Of a stretch of 64,000 nucleotides of DNA, positions 52,576-60,942 are shown one piece after another; position 1 is the stretch's first letter; the number at the start of each line of letters is the position of its first letter. Position numbers and translations under genes: made by a program. The DNA is from Eubacterium sp. AB3007 (GTDB lineage: Bacteria > Bacillota > Clostridia > Peptostreptococcales > Anaerovoracaceae). Location of the stretch: positions 434,001 through 498,000 of the forward strand of contig NZ_JIAD01000001.1 of assembly GCF_000688015.1 (NCBI RefSeq), in the 5' to 3' direction. Below the pieces are notes generated by a model. It was given only the letters and a program-made list of their open reading frames with translations, ran no database searches and was not told where the DNA came from.

Positions 52576-53265
52576 TTACATCCATTCTATGGGGAAGTCA
52601 AGTGGCAAAATCAGTTTTTTGCGGCAGACTTCAATCTCATGACGCTTACAGTGTATGTCTGCAAACGAAGCGTAAGCAGGAATCACAAGCTCGGGGCTCA
52701 CATTGGACTCATTTCCACAGTCCAGGCACATCCGCAGACAGAGGCGGTTGCGTTCTGTACGGATAGCCTCCATAGATCGGATCCCGGGACGAATATTCAC
52801 CGTCTTAAGTTTCTTTGATTTCTTCTGTCGCTTTTCGGCCAGGATCTCTTCCTGGGTCATAAACGCATCTGTAGCAGCAGGGAAGTCCCAGGCGTGCCAG
52901 GAGGCAGGATAGACCACCTCGTATTCTGCAGCGTAGACCTTGGCAGCCAGGCTCTTCTGTCCCTTTGGGATCGTTCCGCAGGCAGTGATGCTGATCCCCT
53001 CGGGAAGATGCTCCGGAAGTCTTTCCAAAAGTCTTGTCTTGCTGACGGGTTCCCCCGTCTCAAATTCCAGGTATTCCCCCTCTGCATCGTACCCCAGAGA
53101 AAGTGGCTGTGCGAAACTCATCTTGGGATGAGGGTTGAACCCCTGGCTATAGGCAAGGTCGATCCCCGCTCTTCGGAATGCACGCTTGAACAGTCGCAGC
53201 ATATCCAGATGAGAGATGTACCGCACGAGTCCGGTCTTGGAAAAAACGATCACATATCTAAACAT
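52576..53265 (-). CDS. DUF2344/TIGR03936 radical-SAM-linked protein
   Basis: A 229-residue protein of the family named for its link to radical SAM genes. The N-terminal signature MFRYVIVFSKTGLVRYISHLDMLRLFKRAFRRAG and PHPKMSFAQPLSLGYDAEGEYLE are clear. Its biochemical role is unknown; in many Firmicutes it is encoded next to a TIGR03960 radical SAM protein, as here (8-base overlap). AGGGAGGAAG before the ATG at 53265 sets the start. It is followed by comEA after 31 bases. Confidence 0.88.
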   Translation of the reverse strand: MFRYVIVFSKTGLVRYISHLDMLRLFKRAFRRAGIDLAYSQGFNPHPKMSFAQPLSLGYDAEGEYLEFETGEPVSKTRLLERLPEHLPEGISITACGTIPKGQKSLAAKVYAAEYEVVYPASWHAWDFPAATDAFMTQEEILAEKRQKKSKKLKTVNIRPGIRSMEAIRTERNRLCLRMCLDCGNESNVSPELVIPAYASFADIHCKRHEIEVCRKKLILPLDFPIEWM

Positions 53266-55606
53266 GGCTTCCTCCCTGGGTGCATACGGTGTATCTGTTG
53301 ACTCCGCATCCGGTGCATCCCTCCCGGCAGTCGTGTGTGGTGGCCGCCTCCCGGGCCTTTTCATTCTCTTTCATAAGGTATTCTCTGCTGACCCGACAGT
53401 CGATGTGCTGCCAGGGCAGATACTCGTCGTAGGATCTCTCTCGTTCCGTATAGATCCTGTGATCCACTGGAAACTCTTCCAACAGTCTGGCCCACGTATC
53501 CCGGTCAAAGAACTCGCTCCATCCATCAAATCGGCAGCCAGCTTCATGAGCAGCAAGAAGCAGCTGTGACAGCCGTCTGTCTCCCCGCGCAAATATGGCC
53601 TCGCAGGTGCTGACTGCATCATCGTGATAGTTGAAACTGACATTCTTGATCTTCAGTTTCTCGGTCAGATAGTTGTGCTTTCGGGTAAATTCCTCTGTGG
53701 AATCCTGTGCTACCCACTGGAAGGGGGTATGCGCCTTGGGCACAAAATTGGAGATGCTGACATTCACGTTGAATCGCCCTCCGCGTCCGGATTTCTTGTG
53801 AAGAGCGACTATATTGCGGGCAATCTCCGCAATTCCATCCAGATCCTGGTCGGTTTCCCCGGGAAGACCAATCATGAAGTACAGTTTCACCTGCCTCCAT
53901 CCCAGTTCGATTGCCTGCTCCACAGCGCTGTAGATATCTTCTTCGGTGATGCCCTTGTTGATCACATCCCTCAGGCGCTGGGTGCCGGCTTCTGGTGCAA
54001 ATGTCAGGCCGGATTTCTTGTATTTCTGGATCTCTGACAAAACCCGGAAAGAGAAGTTGTCCAACCGCAGGGATGGTAATGACAGGGAAACGTTGTTTGC
54101 CGTGCAATATCCCATCAGTTCGGTGGCCAACCCCTCAAAATCCGAATAATCACTGGTGGACAAAGACAGGATGGACATCTCATCGTGTCCGGTCTGTCTG
54201 ATTTGCTCCTTTGCCAACTGCAGAAGGTTTTCTTTGCTTCTTTCCCGCACCGGGCGATAGATCATCCCAGCCTGACAGAAACGACATCCTCTGGTACATC
54301 CACGGAAGGTTTCCAGAACTGCCCGATCGTGGACCACCTCGATGAGCGGCACCAGTGTCTTCGTGGGGTAATCAACCCGATCCAGATCATGAACCATAGC
54401 CTTCCGAACTACATCAGGGGCGCCTGCCCATGTCTTATGATAACCGGTCAGGATCGCATCCTCTCCGTATTGAGGTTCGTAGAAGGAAGGAACGTAGACA
54501 CCTTCGATCTGAACGGCTTCCCGAAGGATCGCTTCTCTGGTGAGCCCACGTTTCCGTCCGTCTCCGATCAGGTTCAATAGCGCCGGCAAAGATTCCTCTC
54601 CATCACCAATAAGAAAGGCATCTATAAAGTCAGCCAGAGGTTCCGGATTGAAGGCACAAGGACCGCCGGCGATGACCAGAGGATCCTCCTCTCCTCTGTC
54701 CTTTGACAGAAGCGGCAGGCCTGCAAGATCCAACATATTGATGATATTGGTGAAGGACATCTCGTACTGTAGCGTGAATCCCAGCACATCCATATCTCGA
54801 ACCGGAGTCTTGGTCTCAAGGGTGAACAGTGGAAAGCCTGTCTTCCGCATCAACTCTTCCATATCCTGCGCCGGTGCAAACACCCTCTCCAGTGCCAGAT
54901 TCGGCTGCTGGTTCACGATATGGTACAGGATCTGCAATCCCATATAGGACATACCGATCTCGTATAGATCCGGAAACGCGAAGGCAAACCGCACGTCCAC
55001 ATCATGGGGATCTTTTCGGACCACGTTCAATTCTCCGCCAATGTAGCGAGCTGGTTTCTCCACTTGTTTAAGAAGGCTGTCCAGCGATGGAGGGAACAAG
55101 CTGTCCAGAGAACGTCCCATGATCTCCTCTAGCTGCTCGATCCAAAGGGAACTGGCGATCTTCGCCTCCTCGAGTCGTTCTGCCTTGACTGGATCATATC
55201 CGCCCTTATAGATCAGGTAATCGATCCGTCTGTCAATGCCGACGTACTCGTCTTCTCTTACGACCCTGTCTGCCAGGCAGAGGATATCGGATTCGGTCAG
55301 TTCGTTAACAGGCGCATAGTGCTTTGTCATATGATGACGGATCACCTCCGCCTCGTAGGGGTACCCGTCTTTCTCCAGCATTTCTGCTGCCGCAACGTCG
55401 TGATTCTTCTCCATGCGGAGTACATCGTGGATAAGTCCGGCGTTTCGCAGGAGTTCTGTATCCAGAGAAACTCCGTGCTTTACGAGTTCGCTTCCGATGG
55501 TCACTGCCGTATCGCTCACTGCCTTACAGTGGGCAATGATATGTGGCGGCGTCTTATATTTTTCAAAATAATGATTACAATCTTCTGTAGTGAGTCTCTT
55601 GGTCAT
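53258..55606 (-). CDS. HD-domain fused to TIGR03960-family radical SAM protein
   Basis: A 782-residue protein in two parts. Residues 1-165 form an HD phosphohydrolase-like domain with H26, H60-D61, H92 and D113 in positions suited for metal binding. Residues 174-782 match TIGR03960-family radical SAM proteins: a B12-binding-like region (DLYEIGMSYMGLQILYHIVN, CAFNPEPLADFIDAFLIGDGEE), the 4Fe-4S motif C437-x3-C441-x2-C444 (GCTRGCRFC) and GEAGTQRLRDVINK-type strands (FAPEAGTQRLRDV). A C-terminal Cys-rich tail (CREGCTGCGVNRYTVC) may hold a second cluster or metal. Most relatives lack the HD part. Substrate unknown. Confidence 0.87.
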   Translation of the reverse strand: MTKRLTTEDCNHYFEKYKTPPHIIAHCKAVSDTAVTIGSELVKHGVSLDTELLRNAGLIHDVLRMEKNHDVAAAEMLEKDGYPYEAEVIRHHMTKHYAPVNELTESDILCLADRVVREDEYVGIDRRIDYLIYKGGYDPVKAERLEEAKIASSLWIEQLEEIMGRSLDSLFPPSLDSLLKQVEKPARYIGGELNVVRKDPHDVDVRFAFAFPDLYEIGMSYMGLQILYHIVNQQPNLALERVFAPAQDMEELMRKTGFPLFTLETKTPVRDMDVLGFTLQYEMSFTNIINMLDLAGLPLLSKDRGEEDPLVIAGGPCAFNPEPLADFIDAFLIGDGEESLPALLNLIGDGRKRGLTREAILREAVQIEGVYVPSFYEPQYGEDAILTGYHKTWAGAPDVVRKAMVHDLDRVDYPTKTLVPLIEVVHDRAVLETFRGCTRGCRFCQAGMIYRPVRERSKENLLQLAKEQIRQTGHDEMSILSLSTSDYSDFEGLATELMGYCTANNVSLSLPSLRLDNFSFRVLSEIQKYKKSGLTFAPEAGTQRLRDVINKGITEEDIYSAVEQAIELGWRQVKLYFMIGLPGETDQDLDGIAEIARNIVALHKKSGRGGRFNVNVSISNFVPKAHTPFQWVAQDSTEEFTRKHNYLTEKLKIKNVSFNYHDDAVSTCEAIFARGDRRLSQLLLAAHEAGCRFDGWSEFFDRDTWARLLEEFPVDHRIYTERERSYDEYLPWQHIDCRVSREYLMKENEKAREAATTHDCREGCTGCGVNRYTVCTQGGSHV

Positions 55607-55640
55607 TCTCTCTTCTCCGTCTCAGGACTTTGCATTCGGA

Positions 55641-56933
55641 CTAGAACTCGTCATAGTACTCGAACTCGTAGTCAAAGACCTTGATGGTATCTCCTTCGTC
55701 CAATCCCATTTCCTTCATTCGGTCGATGGCGCCACTCTTCTCTATATACTTGTAGAGGTAACGCAAAGAGCCGAAGTCATTGAAATTGGTGGAATCGAAG
55801 ATCTTGCGCAGTTGTTTTCCGGTGACCACAAAACCATCCTCGTCTGTATCCACGTTGACCGTCCGGTACTCTGGGTCCACATCATCTGTTTCAAAATCAA
55901 AATATTCGATCTCTGGTTCAGGTTGTGGTTCTCTGAGAACACGCTGGAGCTCTGCCAGAGCCGCATCCAGGAGTGCCTGCACGCCATAGTTGATGGGGGC
56001 AGATACTGGGAACACCTGGTACCCCTTCCTTTCTACATATTCCTTGAAACGCAGATACTCCGGATCCTCCTCGTCGGTAAGATCGATCTTGTTCGCACAG
56101 ACCAGCATGGGCTTATCCGCCACAGACTTGCTGTACTGAAGAAGCTCGCTGTTGATCTTCTCGAAATCTTCGATGGGATCGCGTCCCTCGCTCCCAGACA
56201 CGTCCACCACGTGGATCAGTACCTTGGTACGCTCTATGTGCTTCAGAAAACGCAGACCAAGACCCAGTCCCATATGTGCGCCTTCGATGATACCGGCTAT
56301 GTCCGCCATAATGAAACTGGTATCGTGAATGTTCACCACACCAAGATTTGGATCAATGGTAGTAAAGTGATAGTCCGCAATCTTCGGACTGGCGCTTGTT
56401 GCCACGGAAAGAAGGCTGGATTTCCCCACGTTGGGAAAGCCAACCAGGCCCACGTCGGCAATGGACTTCAGTTCAAGTATCACAGTGCGTTCCTTGGCTG
56501 CTGTCCCTGCTTCCGCAAAATTCGGAGCCTGCCTGACGGAGTTCTTGAAGTGTACGTTTCCCTTGCCTCCACGACCACCCTTGGCCGCAACAAAACTCTG
56601 TCCATCCTCGGTCAGATCCATCATGACCAGGCCAGTTGCCTCATCGATTACCACCGTTCCCATAGGAACCTTGATCACCAGGTCCTGACCAGACTTACCG
56701 TAGCGTTTCTTGCGCATGCCATCCTGACCATTCTCGGCCTGGTATTTCCGCTTATACTTGAAGTCCATCAGGGTGCGGAGGTTCTTGTCGGCCATAATCA
56801 CAACATCGCCGCCCTTGCCGCCGTCACCACCGTCAGGACCACCCTCTGGTACAAAGGGCTCTCTTCGGAAGGAAACACAGCCATTGCCGCCCTTCCCGCT
56901 TATGATATTGATGGTTGCTCTATCTACAAACAT
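55641..56933 (-). CDS. obgE: GTPase Obg/CgtA
   Basis: A 430-residue essential GTPase of late 50S assembly and stress signalling. The Obg domain is first (FVDRATINIISGKGGNGCVSFRREPFVPEGG, Gly-rich), then the G domain (GFPNVGKSSLLS, DIAGIIEGAH, NKIDL) and a C-terminal OCT domain (VDTDEDGFVVTGKQLRKIFDSTNFND) typical of Firmicutes, with an acidic end. It is separated from rpmA by a terminator; the rplU-rpmA-obgE order is ancient. Confidence 0.97.
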   Translation of the reverse strand: MFVDRATINIISGKGGNGCVSFRREPFVPEGGPDGGDGGKGGDVVIMADKNLRTLMDFKYKRKYQAENGQDGMRKKRYGKSGQDLVIKVPMGTVVIDEATGLVMMDLTEDGQSFVAAKGGRGGKGNVHFKNSVRQAPNFAEAGTAAKERTVILELKSIADVGLVGFPNVGKSSLLSVATSASPKIADYHFTTIDPNLGVVNIHDTSFIMADIAGIIEGAHMGLGLGLRFLKHIERTKVLIHVVDVSGSEGRDPIEDFEKINSELLQYSKSVADKPMLVCANKIDLTDEEDPEYLRFKEYVERKGYQVFPVSAPINYGVQALLDAALAELQRVLREPQPEPEIEYFDFETDDVDPEYRTVNVDTDEDGFVVTGKQLRKIFDSTNFNDFGSLRYLYKYIEKSGAIDRMKEMGLDEGDTIKVFDYEFEYYDEF

Positions 56934-56957
56934 GATTCCCTCAACTTAAAAAAATAA

Positions 56958-56978
56958 GCCCCTACCTGTGATAGGGGC
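56958..56978 (-). terminator. Terminator between rpmA and obgE
   Basis: GCCCCTA (56958-56964) and TAGGGGC (56972-56978) form a 7-bp stem with a 7-base loop, followed on the minus strand by TTATTTTTTT. It sits 10 bases past the rpmA stop and 24 before the obgE ATG; no separate obgE promoter fits, so obgE likely depends on read-through. Confidence 0.8.
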
Positions 56979-56988
56979 CTCAAGTCTC

Positions 56989-57249
56989 TTATGCTTCCTT
57001 AGGATAAACGCTGACCTGCTTTCTGGTCTTGTCTTTTCTTTCGAACTTGACAGCGCCATCGATCTTCGCGAACAGTGTGTCATCGCCACCGATGCCAACA
57101 TTGTTACCAGGATGGAGCTTGGTTCCTCTCTGTCTCATCAGAATGCTGCCAGCTGTTACGAACTGACCGTCACCAACCTTGACGCCTAAACGTTTCGATT
57201 CGGACTCACGACCGTTCTTAGAGCTTCCTACTCCCTTTTTACTTGCCAT
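56989..57249 (-). CDS. rpmA: 50S ribosomal protein L27, without a cleavable leader
   Basis: The 86-residue protein is L27, whose N terminus reaches the peptidyl-transferase centre. The sequence starts [24 protein letters not shown], so the mature N terminus (A/S-K-K-G) is directly encoded; the extension usually present in Firmicutes (ending in ...LQFFASKKG) is missing. An in-frame TGA two codons upstream of the ATG rules out a longer form. No prp protease gene lies between rplU and rpmA. GGGAGGT precedes the ATG. Confidence 0.95.
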   Translation of the reverse strand: MASKKGVGSSKNGRESESKRLGVKVGDGQFVTAGSILMRQRGTKLHPGNNVGIGGDDTLFAKIDGAVKFERKDKTRKQVSVYPKEA

Positions 57250-57270
57250 GGATCATATACCTCCCTAATC

Positions 57271-57777
57271 TTATGCTTCTGCGTTCTCAATGGTCTCGAT
57301 GATCACAGCCTTGGTAGCCTTCTCATCGATCTCGATTCCGTGCTCCTTCGCGTAAGCGATGAGCTCGTCTTTCTTCATGGATGCGGAAACCTTCTTCTCC
57401 TTATGGGGAGCTTCTGCTTCAGCCTTTGCCTCTGCAGCAGGTTCCTCTGCCTTCTTCTGAGCAGCAACGCCGCCGATGCTCTTGATCTCGACCATAGTGT
57501 ACGGCTGTCTGTGTCCCTGCTTCTTTCTGTAATCCTTCTTGTTCTTGTACTTGAAGATGACGATCTTCTTGCCCTTGCCGTTCTCAACGACTTCTGCCTC
57601 TACGGTCTCACCCTCAAGATAAGGTTTACCGATGCGGACACCGTTCTCATCACCGATCACGAGGACCTTGTCGAATGCAACCTTCTCTCCTGCCTCGATC
57701 CCCAGCTTCTCAACTGTCAGAACATCACCGTTCTCTACGCGGTACTGCTTACCGCCTGTTTCAATTACTGCATACAT
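57271..57777 (-). CDS. rplU: 50S ribosomal protein L21 with a C-terminal extension
   Basis: Residues 1-104 are a normal L21 ([39 protein letters not shown]), which binds 23S rRNA. The protein then continues for 65 residues: an Ala/Glu/Lys-rich linker (about 105-130) and a compact helical end ([20 protein letters not shown]...IIETIE, 134-164) resembling HeH/SAP or Rho-N-type nucleic-acid-binding folds. Total 168 residues against about 103 usually. The gene has its own promoter and leader. Confidence 0.93.
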   Translation of the reverse strand: MYAVIETGGKQYRVENGDVLTVEKLGIEAGEKVAFDKVLVIGDENGVRIGKPYLEGETVEAEVVENGKGKKIVIFKYKNKKDYRKKQGHRQPYTMVEIKSIGGVAAQKKAEEPAAEAKAEAEAPHKEKKVSASMKKDELIAYAKEHGIEIDEKATKAVIIETIENAEA

Positions 57778-57868
57778 TGTGTTCTAATACCTCCTCTAAC
57801 CAGTCTCGCCTTTTCGGGTGGCGCTGTAATCAAACGCACTTAAAAAGACCCTTCCCGAGCGGTCTAAC
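57778..57868 (-). promoter_or_regulatory. Candidate L21 leader RNA
   Basis: The about 90-base 5' leader of rplU contains AGACC...GGTCT (57846-57850 with 57861-57865) followed by TTTTTAAG, and CGCCACCCGAAAAGGCG just before the ribosome site. The first element resembles the known Bacillus rplU leader, which regulates the operon autogenously. Assignment is by resemblance only. Confidence 0.55.
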
Positions 57869-57874
57869 TCGGTT

Positions 57875-57903
57875 ATCATAACACAAATCCATCTAGATGT
57901 CAA
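57875..57903 (-). promoter_or_regulatory. Promoter of rplU-rpmA
   Basis: On the minus strand TTGACA (57898-57903) and TATGAT (57875-57880) are 17 bp apart. The predicted start near 57868 gives a leader of about 90 bases. Confidence 0.8.
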
Positions 57904-57923
57904 ACAAAAGCGTAAGAAAATCC

Positions 57924-57952
57924 GAAAAAAATCTCTGATCACTCGATGATCA
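57924..57952 (-). terminator. Probable terminator at the recA stop
   Basis: Two TGATCA copies (57936-57941 and 57947-57952) can pair over a 5-base loop, and the minus strand then reads GAGATTTTTTT. The stem overlaps the recA stop codon. It is short, so moderate efficiency is likely. Confidence 0.5.
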
Positions 57953-59027
57953 CGCCATCCTCGTCCACCGCAAGAGGGGACTCTTCCGAGATCTCCGGCG
58001 CATTCTTCTCATCATCTTCCTCGGACTCAAAGAGCTTGGCCATGACCTTGCTTCGAATCTCCTCCAGGAAGGCGGGATTCTCTTCCATATAGGTCTTCAC
58101 GTTCTCTCGTCCCTGTCCGATACGGTCTCCCTCGTAGCTGAACCAGGAACCGGACTTCTTGACGATGCCCGCCTCGACCGCGCAGTCCAGCACATCCCCG
58201 GACAGGGAGATCCCCTTTCCGTACATGATGTCGAACTCTGCCTTCTTGAACGGAGGGGCTACCTTGTTCTTCACGATCTTGACACGGGTGCGGTTCCCGA
58301 GCATCTGATCTCCCTGCTTGATGGTCTCGATCCTGCGCACATCCATCCGCATGGAGGAGTAGAACTTGAGTGCGCGGCCTCCTGTGGTAACCTCAGGATT
58401 GCCAAACATGACACCAACCTTCTCACGGAGCTGATTGATGAAGATCACACAGGTGTTGGTCTTGTTAACAGTACCGGTAAGTTTACGCAATGCCTGGGAC
58501 ATCAGTCTCGCTTGAAGTCCTACATGAGAATCGCCCATCTCCCCCTGGATCTCTGCTTTCGGAACGAGTGCAGCCACAGAATCGATCACGATCACGTCCA
58601 CGGAGCCACTGCTGGCCAGCATATCACAGATTTCCAGGGCCTGTTCTCCGGTGTCCGGCTGGGATACCAGGAGATCGTCTATGTTGACACCAAGGTTCCG
58701 TGCGTAGACTGGATCCAGAGCATGCTCTGCATCGATGAATGCGGCGATTCCACCGGCTTTCTGCGCCTCTGCCACGATGTGCAGGGTCAGTGTAGTCTTA
58801 CCGGAGGATTCTGGTCCGTAGATCTCCACGACCCTTCCCCTCGGAACACCGCCTACACCGGTGGCCATGTCCAGACTGAGCGAACCAGTGGAAATGGTGT
58901 CGATGTTCATGTTCGCAGAGGCATCGCCAAGGCGCATGATCGCCCCGCTTCCGTACTGCTTATGGATCCTGGAGAGGGTATCCTCCAGAGCCTTGAATCT
59001 TGCGTTGTTGTTATCTTGTTTAGCCAT
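57939..59027 (-). CDS. recA: Recombinase A
   Basis: A 362-residue RecA with [16 protein letters not shown] (Walker A), [26 protein letters not shown] (Walker B and loop 1), and the loop 2 region [39 protein letters not shown]. The acidic C-terminal tail ([11 protein letters not shown]) is typical. It binds ssDNA, drives recombination and triggers LexA self-cleavage. GGAGGG 4 bases before the ATG at 59027 sets the start; a TTG at 59039 is less likely. It has two promoters and a LexA-type box. Confidence 0.98.
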   Translation of the reverse strand: MAKQDNNNARFKALEDTLSRIHKQYGSGAIMRLGDASANMNIDTISTGSLSLDMATGVGGVPRGRVVEIYGPESSGKTTLTLHIVAEAQKAGGIAAFIDAEHALDPVYARNLGVNIDDLLVSQPDTGEQALEICDMLASSGSVDVIVIDSVAALVPKAEIQGEMGDSHVGLQARLMSQALRKLTGTVNKTNTCVIFINQLREKVGVMFGNPEVTTGGRALKFYSSMRMDVRRIETIKQGDQMLGNRTRVKIVKNKVAPPFKKAEFDIMYGKGISLSGDVLDCAVEAGIVKKSGSWFSYEGDRIGQGRENVKTYMEENPAFLEEIRSKVMAKLFESEEDDEKNAPEISEESPLAVDEDGVIIE

Positions 59028-59041
59028 ATTTCCCTCCAAAA

Positions 59042-59053
59042 GAACATTTGTTC
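59042..59053. promoter_or_regulatory. LexA-type SOS box of recA
   Basis: GAACATTTGTTC is a perfect GAAC-N4-GTTC palindrome between the proximal -10 and the recA ribosome site, overlapping the expected transcription start near 59054. Confidence 0.85.
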
Positions 59054-59060
59054 TGTTTCT

Positions 59061-59088
59061 ATTCTACATCAATCTGCAGATCTGTCAA
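59061..59088 (-). promoter_or_regulatory. Proximal recA promoter
   Basis: On the minus strand TTGACA (59083-59088) and TAGAAT (59061-59066) are 16 bp apart, with the LexA-type box directly downstream. Confidence 0.75.
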
Positions 59089-59120
59089 GAGGTTTTCGAA
59101 TGTTTGTAAATGGTACGCGC

Positions 59121-59149
59121 ATTATATCATTTTTACCATATACTGTCAA
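59121..59149 (-). promoter_or_regulatory. Distal recA promoter, perfect sigma-A consensus
   Basis: On the minus strand TTGACA (59144-59149) and TATAAT (59121-59126) are spaced by exactly 17 bp, both at full consensus. The -35 overlaps the cinA stop codon. The predicted start near 59114 lies upstream of the proximal promoter and the LexA-type box. Confidence 0.8.
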
Positions 59150-60387
59150 TCGTCGTTCTGGACCGTACGTCGTACCAGATCCAGCATAGCCAGAACCATG
59201 TAATGACGATTCCAGTTCCGGTTCACATTGCGCCCCTTGTGGAACCTGGTGATAGTTTTCCCTTTATAATGAAGGCCGATAAACGCGCTTCCAGGAACCA
59301 GAGAAGGCACCGGCGATCCCGGGCCTGCAATACCTGTGATGGCAATGCACACATCATCTCCGGTGAGTCTGAAAACGCCCTCTGCCATTTCCGCTGCAAC
59401 CTCAGCACTATAGACACTACACTGCTTTAGCGTTTCCTCCTTAACGCCCAAAACATTGCGTTTGGCCTCCTCTGTATAGGTGACATACCCGCAGTGCAGC
59501 GCATCCGAAATACCAGGCACGCCTGCCAGTTCACTTGCGAACATACCGGCAGTGGCGGATTCTGCGCAGGAGATATGTAGCCCCTTGTCCAAAAGCAGTT
59601 TTCCTACAACGTCACAGAGTTCTTCATTCTGCGTACTAAACACATGATCGCCAACTCGTTGCAGGATCTGGACGACCATGTCATCCGCCGCCTGCTGCGC
59701 TTCTTCCCTTGTTGGTCTTTTGGAGGCGACCCGAACAGAACATTCCCCTTCCTTGGCGTAGGTGGCGATGGTAGGATCTTCCTGTCCATCGATAAGATCC
59801 AGCAATTCGGTTTCCAAAGAAGATTCGCCCTTTCCAAACAGCCGTACCGTACGGGTATAGATCACATCTTCTGAGAACTTCTCCAGAAATGGACGGACTT
59901 TTCTCTGATACATGCGTTTCATTTCCCGGGGTGGTCCCGGCATACAGACCACATGCTTTCCATCCTTCTCAAGCGCAAACCCCGGCGCCGTTCCCGCGTC
60001 ATTATCGAACACGATAGCCCGCCGAGGCATCATAGCCTGCTTGTAGTTGTTTTCCGTCATAGGATGGTTCAGTTCTTTTGCATGATCTTCCAGTGCCTGG
60101 CGGGAGGCTTTGTGCTCCTCGAGATAATCCCCCATCACCGACGCAACTGTTTCCTTGGTCATATCATCCTCTGTGGGACCGAGTCCACCGGTGGTCAGCA
60201 CCAGATCACAATCAGAAAGAGCAAGCTCAAGGATCTCCCTGAGCCTGCTGTCATTGTCTCCAACCGTATAGTGATAGAGCACATCGATCCCAAGCGCATT
60301 CAATTCCTGCGAAAGATAGACAACGTTGGTGTTGACGATCTCCCCGAAGAGGATCTCTGTGCCCACGCTGATTAAAGCACTTTTCAT
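59146..60387 (-). CDS. cinA: CinA, competence/damage-inducible nicotinamide-nucleotide amidase
   Basis: A 413-residue protein with an N-terminal MoCF/MoeA-like COG1058 domain (MKSALISVGTEILFGEIVNTN, TTGGLGPTEDDMT) and a C-terminal amidase domain (SCAESATAGMFASELAGVPG, AITGIAGPG). It removes the amide of NMN in NAD recycling and hydrolyses ADP-ribose. The cinA-recA order is conserved in Firmicutes. It follows pgsA by 9 bases. Confidence 0.95.
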   Translation of the reverse strand: MKSALISVGTEILFGEIVNTNVVYLSQELNALGIDVLYHYTVGDNDSRLREILELALSDCDLVLTTGGLGPTEDDMTKETVASVMGDYLEEHKASRQALEDHAKELNHPMTENNYKQAMMPRRAIVFDNDAGTAPGFALEKDGKHVVCMPGPPREMKRMYQRKVRPFLEKFSEDVIYTRTVRLFGKGESSLETELLDLIDGQEDPTIATYAKEGECSVRVASKRPTREEAQQAADDMVVQILQRVGDHVFSTQNEELCDVVGKLLLDKGLHISCAESATAGMFASELAGVPGISDALHCGYVTYTEEAKRNVLGVKEETLKQCSVYSAEVAAEMAEGVFRLTGDDVCIAITGIAGPGSPVPSLVPGSAFIGLHYKGKTITRFHKGRNVNRNWNRHYMVLAMLDLVRRTVQNDD

Positions 60388-60396
60388 GTCGTTCCC

Positions 60397-60942
60397 CTAG
60401 TTCTTGAACACGTTCTTGTTTTTTACGATGTATTCAATGCCGGAATAGATCGTCATGGCGATGGAAGCATACAGAAATACTTCCGCGATCAACGCGATGA
60501 TCGGATAAGCCACAGGATAAGGATCCTGGATGGCCTGCGCCAGCAGGAGAGCGGGCACAGCAATCATCTGAAGGACAGTCTTGATCTTTCCGCTCATGGC
60601 AGCCGCGATGACGATACCCTCTGCGGCGGATACCTGTCGGATCCCTGCGATGGTGAATTCTCTGGCGAGGATCACGATGAGCATCCAGGACGGTACCAGA
60701 CCATCCCCGACCATGAGGCAGAAGGCGGAATAGACCAGGATCTTGTCCGCCAGCGGGTCCATGATCTTCCCAAAATTGGTGACCAGGTTGTACTTCCTTG
60801 CGATCTTCCCGTCCAGCATATCTGTCAGCGAAGCAGCAATGAAGAGCACGAATGCTACCAGATACATTTGGGTCAGATAAGCAGCGATAAAGAATGGAAC
60901 GGCGATGATCCGCCCTACTGTAAGTTTGTTAGGTAGATTCAT
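60397..60942 (-). CDS. pgsA: CDP-diacylglycerol-glycerol-3-phosphate 3-phosphatidyltransferase
   Basis: A 181-residue membrane enzyme that makes phosphatidylglycerol phosphate, the precursor of anionic lipids. The CDP-alcohol transferase motif is complete, D41-x2-D44-G-x2-A48-R-x8-G58-x3-D62-x3-D66 (DMLDGKIARKYNLVTNFGKI...), and about six membrane segments are visible. It overlaps rimO by 4 bases. Confidence 0.96.
   Translation of the reverse strand: MNLPNKLTVGRIIAVPFFIAAYLTQMYLVAFVLFIAASLTDMLDGKIARKYNLVTNFGKIMDPLADKILVYSAFCLMVGDGLVPSWMLIVILAREFTIAGIRQVSAAEGIVIAAAMSGKIKTVLQMIAVPALLLAQAIQDPYPVAYPIIALIAEVFLYASIAMTIYSGIEYIVKNKNVFKN

Noticed and set aside
59097..59107. CGAATGTTTGT downstream of the distal recA promoter as a LexA box
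   Set aside because: One half-site lacks the C and the spacing is wrong. Only the 59042-59053 palindrome qualifies.
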